The translations under genes and the position numbers were made by a program. Below, one piece after another: positions 56,905-64,000 of a stretch of DNA of 64,000 bases (position 1 is the stretch's first letter; each line of letters begins with the position of its first letter). The stretch lies in assembly GCF_032884065.1 (NCBI RefSeq), contig NC_088873.1:8195702-8259701 (forward strand), given 5' to 3'. The notes beneath the pieces are model-generated. The model had not been told where the DNA came from. It worked only from the letters and a program-made list of their open reading frames with translations, and searched no databases. The stretch is from Artemia franciscana. Taxonomy: Eukaryota; Arthropoda; Branchiopoda; Anostraca; Artemiidae.

Positions 56905-58610
56905 AAATTAGGTCAGTCGACATGCTAAGTCACTAAGTAGAAAATTCTTGCCCAATATCCATTTTGAGAATGTGCTAAACCGAGATACAGTTGCAGGAAA
57001 AGATATAGATGAAAATGAAAAAGTTTGTAATACCTTGGATGTGAAGGAAGATTTGTTTAGTGAGGAAGAATTAGCGACAGTACTAAAAGGATTAAAAAAT
57101 AGTAAGGCCCCAGGTGTTGATAGTATGATTAATGAGTTTCTTAAATATGGTGGCTCTGAGGTTAGGAATAAGCTACTGAAGATTATTAACATGATTTTTG
57201 AAAAAGGGGAAGTACCCAATGATTTTAGGAAAACCTTAATTAAACCACTGTATAAGAAAGGTGACAAGAGTGAGTGTCGTAATTATCGAGGCATTAGTCT
57301 GGTCTCTGTAGGTAGCAAATTACTGAGTAATATGATACTTTTTAGACTGAGACATGCTGTAGACAAAGTTTTAAGGAAGAACAATGCGGTTTTAAAAAAG
57401 GTAGAGGGTGTGTCGACCATGTTTTCACTCTTAGGTTAATAATTGAGAAGTCCCTTCGTTATCAAACACCTTTGGTCCTTAGTTTTATCGATTATGAGCA
57501 AGCTTTCGATTCTGTTGATAGAACAGCGTTAACAAAGGTCTTATCGTTATATGGTATACCAGAAAAATACATTAAAGTGATTTGCGCTATGTACGAGAAT
57601 AATACTGCTGCGGTTAAGGTAGGAAATGAGGTTAGCAACTGGTTTTGTATTAAATCAGGAGTTAAGCAGGGTTGTGTTCTATCCCCCTTTATATGGATCA
57701 TTTTGATGGACTTCGTCTTAAGGAGCACAGGAAAGGCAATTGGAGACCATGGAATCAAATTGGGAGGAAGAACGCTCCTGGACTCAGATTATGATGATGA
57801 TTTAAGCATATTAGATGAAAGTGTGAGCAAAATGAATGAATTTTTAGAGGTTTTACGAGTTCAGGGTGCTAAAATAGGCTTGAAAATTAATGTTAAGAAG
57901 ACTAAGTTACTAAGGCTAGGAATAAGTGAAGATGAACAGGCGACATTAGGTAACGAAAAGATTGATCCGGTTGGGAGCTTCAGTTACCTTGGTAGTATTA
58001 TTAGTAAAGATGGTGGGAGCAGTGAAGATGTTAAAAGTAGAATAGCTAAAGCTCAGGGTGTTTTTTCACAGTTAAAAAAAAGTTTGGAAGAATAGAAAGA
58101 TAAGTCTACATACCAAGATTAGAATATTGGAAGCTACAGTGATGACAGTGGTCAAATATGGCTCTGAAGCATGGGCACTCTGAAAAGCAGATGAAAATCT
58201 ACTAGATGTTTTCCAGAGAAATTGCCTACGGATTGTTCTGGGTACCCGGCTGACTGACCGTATTTCAAACAGTAGGTTGTACGAAAAGTGTGGTTCAATC
58301 CCGCTTTCTGGGGCTATAATGAAAGAAAGGTTGAGATGGCTAGGCCACGTTCTACGGATGAAGGATGACAGATTACCGAAGATTATCCTTTTTGACCAAC
58401 CGTCTAGGGCTACATGGAAAGCAGGTCATCCTTGTCTCGGTTGGGAGGATGTCATAAATAAAGATTTAAAGGAAATGGGAACTTCCTGGGAGGGTGTAAA
58501 GAGGGAGGCTTTAAATAGGTTAGGTTGGAGGAGGAGCGTGCGTGGCTGTGTTGGCATCAGGCGGCTTGGTGCTGCAGTGAGTTATTATTAGTAGTAGTAG
58601 TAGTAGTATT
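56905..58610 (+). pseudogene. 5'-truncated RTE-like LINE with reverse transcriptase
   Basis: Ordered RT motifs: LKNSKAPGVDSMINEFLKYG (56.9-57.4 kb), NYRGISLVSVGSKLLSNMI, then after a frame change near 57370, SFIDYEQAFDSVDRTAL (catalytic Asp), SGVKQGCVLSPF, DYDDDLSIL (the YADD box with Ala to Asp) and SFSYLGSIISKDGGSSEDV. A second frame change in an A-run near 58075 leads to RLRWLGHVLRMKDDRLPK and GWEDVINKDLKEMGTSWEGV, interrupted by a TGA near 58180. The endonuclease half is absent, and the 3' end is a (TAG)n tail. The two main open segments are 56948-57439 and 57472-58095; neither starts at a meaningful ATG. Frameshifts and the altered active site make it dead. Confidence 0.88.
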
Positions 58611-58612
58611 TA
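58592..58612. repeat. (TAG)n 3' tail of the LINE
   Basis: The stretch ttattagtagtagtagtagtagta directly follows the LINE stop region. The same trinucleotide tail ends all other copies in the window. Confidence 0.85.
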
Positions 58613-58639
58613 ATATTATCATTTTTTTTTCTTGTTTGT

Positions 58640-59040
58640 CATATGTCAATCCTGCTTGTAGCCCTTTCTGTCTTTAACACTTCACATAACTAATATAATT
58701 TTATTTCAGCTAATATTTTGCCATTTTAAAATTATAATTACCTGTACTATTATACACTTTATCGTTCTGATAACAGGAGACACAAGTCAGACAGACGGCC
58801 TTTGAAACCGGGGAATACAGCGATACATAAAACAAAGTCATATTCAATCCTTTTTTTGTCAGTCTCTTTGCGCTTTTGTGCTCTGAAAGTTACAAGGCGT
58901 TATGAAATATGCCAGTAAAATATGCGAGATACCTATAAAATACCGGTAAAATAAATTACGTAAAATACGTGTAATATCAATTTTACACGGATCCATAAAA
59001 TTACGGCAAAATACCCAATTTCACTGTGACCAGTTTTACC
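58640..59040. other. Spacer between inverted LINE copies
   Basis: AT-rich, with a degenerate short repeat of (ac)ggtaaaata at 58905-59035 similar to 55315-55400. No gene seen. Confidence 0.4.
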
Positions 59041-59119
59041 AGTTACAACACTAGGTCAGGCACAAAGAAATGTAGACCGTAGTGGTTAAAAGAGGTTACA
59101 AAGAAAAAAGATTTAAAGA

Positions 59120-59389
59120 AAGCAGAAACCTTTTTGAGGAGGGAAAAAGGAAAGATCCGGTCAGTCAGATGGGGAGGAGCACACCTTGGCGGTTTGGTCC
59201 GGATGGTATGGTGCTTTAATGAGCTATCAATTGTGGCAATGGCAAACATCTGCTGGAATGAGAAAAACTATAGATATTCTGAAGATTTTAGGTCCAACTT
59301 CCTCTCATCTTACAGCTGAACAAGATAGTCTTGACATTTGTCTGGAGCATGTGTCAAATCGAACTTTGTTAGATATTTTAGAAAAATGA
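59120..59389 (+). CDS. Possible terminal exon of an unknown gene
   Basis: A frame open from about 59135 to TGA 59387-59389 reads SDGEEHTLAVWSGWYGALMS, then YQLWQWQTSAGMRKTIDILK, then HLTAEQDSLDICLEHVSNRT and LLDILEK. Composition and helix-like spacing look like real protein. The preceding aaacctttttgag could be a weak acceptor; no upstream exon was located. A LINE tail begins 10 bp after the stop. No family is recognised. An overlapping frame (KESRNLFEEGKRKDP, GRSTPWRFGPDGMVL) is also open upstream, so the reading frame is not certain. Confidence 0.35.
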
Positions 59390-59398
59390 GGGATTACA

Positions 59399-60010
59399 TA
59401 TACTACTACTACTACTACCAATAATTAATCGAAGCACCAAGCCTTCTGAGGCCAACGCAGCTACGCATGCTACTCCTCCAATCCAATATATTCAAACCCT
59501 CTCTCTTTACACCCTCCCAGGAAGTTCTCATTTCCTTTAAATCTTTATTTATGACATCCTTCCACCCCAGACGAGGACGACCTGCTTTCCGTTTAGCCCC
59601 AGACGGATGGCCAAAAGGGACAACCTTCGGCAATCTGTCATCCTTGATCCGCAGAAAGTGGCCTAGCCATCTCAACCCTTCTTTCATTATAGCCCTAGAA
59701 AGCGGGATTGAACCACATTTTTCGTACAACCTACTGTTTGAAATATATTCAGTCAGCCGGGTATCCAGAATAATCCGTAGAAAAATTTCTCTGAAAAACA
59801 TCTAGTAAATTTTCATCCACTTTTCGGAGCACCCATGCTTCAGAGCCATATTTGACCACTGTCATCACTGTAGCTTCCAATATTCTAATCTTGGTTTGCA
59901 CACTTATCTTCCTATTCTTCCAAACTTTTTTTAAGTGTGAAAAAAAACCTGAGCCTTGGCTATTCTACTTTTAACATCTTCACTGCTCCCACCTTCTTGG
60001 TAATTTTTTT
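59399..60010 (-). pseudogene. RTE-like LINE 3' half, minus strand
   Basis: From the (TAC)n tail at 59399 inward, the minus strand encodes SNSRLYEKCGSIPLSRAIMK, GLRWLGHFLRIKDDRLPK and GRPRLGWKDVINKDLKEM (open 59415-59801), then broken frames up to GGSSEDVKSRIAKAQ near 60000. It is the inverted counterpart of 58010-58610. The match stops near 60000 where the element is truncated. Confidence 0.85.
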
Positions 60011-60580
60011 GGTCATTATTGGCATGCTTGACAAAGGGAGAAAATTTGACTGTTCCAGATGATTGTATGACGACAGCTTCAATTTAGTCTGCCACTTTGA
60101 CATTTTCCAGTTGCTCAGCTCAAAGTGCTATCGTCTTTGTGAAGGTAAATCATGAGAAGGTATAATAAATAGGTACGGTATCTTTTTTATGGGTAGGGTG
60201 ATTGCCTTTTTATCAAGGGTGTAAAATATGTATTTCTAGAAAATAAAGCCAAAAATTTTAGTGGCGAGCATTTGAATGACGTCACTAATGACAATATGAA
60301 TTATGGAATATTTATTTGCTTTTTTAATTCCCAACCCAGAATCCAGATGGTCAATGAGAAGCCTTTTATTCTTTGGATAATAGCCAATAAGCAACTTTGA
60401 AAAAGAGTCTTAGTTACAATTTTCTAAATTACCATGCTCTCAAATAAGAGAATCTATTGAACAGTATTAAAACTGTCTTTAGTCAATATTAACAAAAGAC
60501 AATTGTGTCTTTTATGAAAGAGAATATTGCTTCCATACGTTCTGTCACTAGAAAATTTCCGAATTTTGGAATCAACAAAA
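60010..60580. other. No recognisable gene or repeat
   Basis: AT-rich spacer without protein-like frames. Confidence 0.4.
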
Positions 60581-60583
60581 TAA

Positions 60584-60778
60584 ATGCGTATTCCCCAAAT
60601 CCAGATTGCCACTCAAAGCTCCATTGCAATGTTAGCCGCTGAAAGTTGTAGTTTGGTTTCTAGGAATCTCATTTTGCACTCCTTTAAGCAACAAAATGCA
60701 CCCTTAACTATCCAAGGAAAGAAACATTCACTTTTCTCACAATTTCATGACACGATCGATAGTGCCTTGAGTTGGTAG
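60584..60778 (+). CDS. Hypothetical 64-codon ORF
   Basis: An ATG frame: MRIPQIQIATQSSIAMLAAE, SCSLVSRNLILHSFKQQNA, then PLTIQGKKHSLFSQFHDTI. No domain, signal peptide or splice context is recognised; length and isolation make a chance ORF likely. Confidence 0.15.
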   Translation: MRIPQIQIATQSSIAMLAAESCSLVSRNLILHSFKQQNAPLTIQGKKHSLFSQFHDTIDSALSW

Positions 60779-60794
60779 CTGTCATCATGCAATC

Positions 60795-61435
60795 ATCTGG
60801 GACGTTGACATCATTATTGCTTCTAAGCATTAGGTCATTAGAGTTGTCCGAACTTCAGTAATTAGCAGCAATAGCTCACGCTAAGTTCGCTGATGTAAGG
60901 TTCTTTCACACAGGTTTTCCAAACCGTCATGTGGTGCTCCGGTTAATAACAGAAAAATATATGGAACTAAACAGAAGTGTAAAGAGTTCAAATTATTTTA
61001 TGAAATTTATAAGGGCTGGGAAATTACCTGATTATTACACTACCTTATCCACATTTTCTAGCTTATAGACTCGACTAGATTTTCTAGCTTATAGACTCAA
61101 CTGCATCAAATTCTGGATCTCTTGTGAAAGTCTGGATCCTTCAATACGACAGATAATTAGCCATAACTTACAAACTGCTAGTTACATCTTACTAAAAGCA
61201 ATTTATCAGTTATAATTGATTATCCAGTAGTTAACATTAATTCCAGACGTCAGGTCATTAAAGTTTTCCGAATTCCATTAAATAGCGTCAGTAGCTCACT
61301 CAAGGCTCGCTGGTGTCACTCAATATCACCAAAAGTTTTTCGAACCGTATCCAAGAGGCCTGGATCCATTCAATCTGGCGGGTAAATAGCCATACAAATT
61401 AGTCAGATTACATCTGAATAAGGATTCAACGCCGT
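60795..61435. repeat. ~420-bp degenerate duplication
   Basis: The string aggtcatta.agtt.tccgaa.t.ca.taa..agc..cagtagctcac.c.a.g.tcgctg.tgt occurs near 60830 and 61250. Sequence near 61120-61160 (ctggatccttcaatacgacagataattagccat) recurs near 61368. A 24-bp direct repeat (ttttctagcttatagactc) lies at 61057-61098. Confidence 0.6.
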
Positions 61436-61439
61436 TCTT

Positions 61440-61520
61440 CATCAGGATCACCAAAATAGTATCAATACAGAGGCTATAAGTGCGCTATTTTGGTGTCGTG
61501 AGACTCATTATTTTATTATT
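61440..61520. repeat. Dispersed repeat shared with 54458-54535
   Basis: ttcatcaggatcaccaaaatagtat..cagaggctat then ctattttggtgtcgtgagactcatt closely resembles the 54.46-kb stretch. Confidence 0.6.
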
Positions 61521-61551
61521 TGGCAACCCCTTTCAAGAAGGCACAACTTCT

Positions 61552-61640
61552 GACCATCATTTACAGATGGACTTGACTATCATTATAGATGGGCCTGACT
61601 ATCAGTCTAGATGGTCCTGACCATCATTATAGAATGCCCT
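61552..61640. repeat. ~25-bp minisatellite, about 4 units
   Basis: Units of tgac(t/c)atcattatagatgggcc. Confidence 0.8.
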
Positions 61641-61689
61641 CAGTAACAACCGTAATGCGAATCCGAAAGTCTACATTGCATTTCTTCTT

Positions 61690-62222
61690 TAGATTAATTA
61701 AAAAAACGAAGTTTTTATGATGAAAATAAAGAGCGAAGTTGAAATTGAAAATGAACAAAAATGACCGCATCGGTATTTATGCAAAATATTAAAAAAAAAC
61801 TGTTAAAAAAAAGTGGCGTATGATATCACCCTATTTTTGATGAATTCAAAAAACTAGCGCTTTATTGAAAACACAAAACTGACGCAACAAAACATAAAAA
61901 GAAGCAGGAAAATCTTAAGTGGTCTGCAGAAACTAAATGAATAATTCATAAAAACCTCAATATTTTTTTACCGGCCATGATTTCAATAACTTTCACGATA
62001 CGATTTTAACTCTCAAAAACTCTCAAGAAAGCTTAGTTTTCAATAAATCGTTAGTTTTTCAGAATTCTACGCATATACGGAAATAGCAGCTTAGTTTTAA
62101 ACAGTTTTTCAAAAATATGTTGCATCAACCGCGTAGCAGTAGTTTTGTTCGTTTTAAGTTTCAACTCTTTTACTTCCATCAGAAAACACTTTGTTTTTCA
62201 AATCAATTTTTGTACGTTTTAA
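61690..62222. mobile_element. Foldback family B element (530 bp)
   Basis: The left arm aattaaaaaaacgaagtttttatgatgaaaataaagagcgaagttgaaa..gaacaaaa pairs with the right-end complement ttttgttcgttttaagtttcaactcttttacttccatcagaaaacactttgtttttcaaat. The arms are about 75 bp and the interior is non-coding. Fragments of the same ends occur at 25.5, 36.15 and 40.45 kb. Confidence 0.65.
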
Positions 62223-62224
62223 AT

Positions 62225-62695
62225 ATATTGATTTTTTCAACTCTGGCTAAGAAACTCATCAAAAATAACATGAGTTGTTGTTAAAATGCTGTCTAGCTTC
62301 AAATCTCTTCTAAACTTTGCCTAAAAAAACTTGGATTTGTCACAAAAAGAGTCCACGGATAATTTATCCTTGGTATATTTGAGGAGCTGCAAATAAAAAA
62401 TACAATTATCTATCAAATTACTGATTTAAGATATGTAGTTAAAATAATTTGCAAAAATTTGTGTTTTCATTAAAATTTGCTTCTTTGACTCTAAAATTTT
62501 ACGAGAACTAATTATTGTAAATGAATCGGTGCATCAAAGAAAACACACATTAAAAAAATATATATATTCTATCCAAGGTTCAAACTTCGAAGCTACATGG
62601 CAGAGACGTTGCCACTAGTCTAGAGCGTCTTACAAATAAGTCTTCTTTATACTATTTGCCTTTTCAAATCACTGGATTATTACATGCTAGAAATT
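62225..62695. other. No recognisable gene or repeat
   Basis: AT-rich spacer before the LINE endonuclease frame; short atatat tract near 62556. Confidence 0.4.
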
Positions 62696-62699
62696 AAAG

Positions 62700-63815
62700 A
62701 CAAGGAGGTAACCTAGACCTCAAAATTTTATCACCGTCCAGTGTGGCTACTTCAGGAGGGCATCCTCAGCATGCCCCCGGACCCGATTTTTGACTACGAA
62801 GCAACAACTGAAGCTCGGATTTTGGAATGTGACAACGATGAGCCAGATCTCAAAAACTGAACAGATACTGAAAGAAGTGATACAGTACAATATTGACATA
62901 ACAGCCATTAGTGAAACTAGATGGCTTGGTAGCGGGATGGAACCCCTACAAGATGGCCATGTCCTCGCATACAGCGGACATGAAAACAGACGCCAAGCAG
63001 GTGTGGGTGTACTGATGTCACCCGCAGCTAGGCGAGCGATGCTAAAATGGACACCTGTAAACGAAAGAATTATTTACACACGATTTTGGTCAGCTCATGG
63101 AAAACTCTCAATCGTTGCCTGCTATGCAGCAACTAACGAAGCGGATGAAATAGAGAAAGACAACTTTTATGAAACACTACAAAGTGTTGTTGCAGAAATT
63201 CCTAGACACGACATTATATGTGTCGAAGGTGATCTCAATGCGAAAGTAGGATCTTGTCACAATTACTGTCCTGAAGTCATGGGACAACATGGAATAGGTG
63301 ATATGAACGAAAACAGAGCGCTACTTGTCGACTTTGCCCTGAACAACGACCTTGTCATTGGAGGTACATTGTTTCAACACAAGACCATTCACAAATATAC
63401 ATGGACTTCACCAGATGGCCGCAAGTGCAATCAGATTGATCACCTCCTCTTTTCACGCATGTGGCGGAAGAGTCTACTCGACGTGAGAGGCTACAGAGGC
63501 GCTGATATACAATCAGACCATGACCTCATGGTTGCCAAGATCCATCAAAAGTTAAAAGCGACACAGAAAAACAATACACCGACAACACACAAACCCTTCA
63601 ACGTTGAGAAACTGAACGACAAGGAAACAGCACGAATGTTCCAATTAGAACTTCCAAATAGATTTGAAGCCCTGCAATCGGAATTAGAACCAAGGGCTGA
63701 TGTCGAACGCATGTGGGAGAAACTTAAAAACACGTACAGAGAAGTTGCAGAGGAGAAATTAGGCTATAAGAAGAAAAAGAAAGAAGATGGATTTCCAAAC
63801 GAACCTGGAAACTAA
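62700..63815 (+). CDS. LINE endonuclease (EEP/APE-like) ORF, 5' part of an RTE-like retrotransposon
   Basis: The frame is open from about 62700 to a TAA at 63813-63815. The conserved protein begins at GFWNVTTM (near 62815), the first EEP strand with its metal-site Asn, followed by ITAISETRW (catalytic Glu), VEGDLNAKVG (Asp/Asn), KYTWTSPDGR, NQIDHLLFS and QSDHDLMVAKI (catalytic Asp-His). All key residues of APE-type LINE endonucleases are present, so the nicking domain looks intact. No ATG precedes GFWN in this frame; the nearest codon at the domain start is a TTG (62790), and the first ATG (62838) is too late, so the true start or an upstream frameshift is unresolved. After an A/G-rich tract (63765-63790) the frame ends, but the reading continues in another frame to the window edge. 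Confidence 0.88.
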
Positions 63816-64000
63816 TTGATGCAAGAAAATCAGCCAAACTTTCCATTCTGTCGGCCTCAGACGCATCTGAATTAATTGTTCTGCAAGACTCATATAGAGA
63901 AATAGACAAACAAGTAAAAAAGAGTGTCCGGACTGACAAGAGGCAATTTATTGAACAGAAAGCAGCTTTGGCGGAAGAAGCAGCAAAGAAGGGAGATTCG
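63790..64000 (+). CDS. Continuation of the LINE ORF after a frameshift (partial)
   Basis: Downstream of the aagaagaaaaagaaagaag tract, the frame shifted by one base is open to the window end: RWISKRTWKLIDARKSAK, then SELIVLQDSYREIDKQVK and QFIEQKAALAEEAAKKG. This is the linker between endonuclease and reverse transcriptase in such elements. A single-base length error in the A-rich tract, real or from sequencing, explains the break. The RT itself would lie beyond the right edge. Confidence 0.75.

Noticed and set aside
57472-58095. 207-codon frame as an intact RT gene
   Set aside because: It is only the middle of a LINE ORF: motif A begins in this frame after a frameshift, the catalytic box is YDDD, and the C-terminal part lies in another frame.
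1-64000. CRISPR arrays, rRNA and tRNA genes, bacterial operons
   Set aside because: No regularly spaced identical repeats with unique spacers, no rRNA-like conserved stretches and no convincing tRNA A/B boxes were seen. tRNA absence was judged only by eye; a covariance-model scan would be decisive.

Overview
This window looks like AT-rich, very repeat-rich arthropod DNA. The foldback repeat that recurs through it (the unit with arms reading gtaaggagcgac...aactttagcgtaaagagcg) resembles, from memory, repeats of brine shrimp (Artemia). I could not check this, so crustacean is likely and Artemia is a guess. There are no prokaryotic operons. Single-copy coding sequence is sparse and split by introns; most of the rest is satellites, foldback and miniature DNA transposons, a hAT element and decayed LINEs.

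Two conserved genes can be named. (1) At 7.4-7.55 kb (minus) is one coding exon with the start codon of a UDP-N-acetylhexosamine pyrophosphorylase (UAP1-like) gene; the rest of the gene must lie beyond the left edge. (2) At 42.06-53.16 kb (plus) is a complete two-exon gene for dolichol-phosphate mannose synthase subunit 3 (DPM3), split by a 10.8-kb intron that holds most of the transposons of the right half. Both act in nucleotide-sugar or dolichol-sugar supply for glycosylation, but nothing suggests they are linked in function. Some unrecognised ORFs or possible exons (14.5-15.1, 20.7, 21.2, 26.9-27.4, 53.9-54.6, 59.1-59.4 and 60.6 kb) are listed with low confidence.

Layout. 1-6.25 kb: a ~305-bp satellite containing a LINE relic, plus a 100-N gap whose two flanks are the same ~2.09 kb (probably an unmerged contig overlap). 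7-15 kb: UAP1 exon, hairpin-bearing elements, ~230-bp repeats, remnants of a charged-repeat protein and foldback copy I. 15.2-20.4 kb: a row of at least five unrelated mini/satellites. 20.6-25 kb: an in-frame 120-bp duplication with a microsatellite inside, and a 613-bp inverted-repeat element with a perfect 8-bp target duplication. 26-36 kb: foldback copies II and III. 36.3-40.3 kb: a satellite with trimeric higher-order structure, then a TAC-rich satellite. 42-53 kb: DPM3, with its intron holding a ~425-bp satellite, two LINE relics and a 2.85-kb hAT element. 53-64 kb: RTE-like LINE copies, among them an EEP endonuclease ORF running off the right edge.

Some ORFs begin at TTG, GTG or CTG rather than ATG; this is stated where it matters. 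Repeat boundaries are approximate unless target-site duplications are given.
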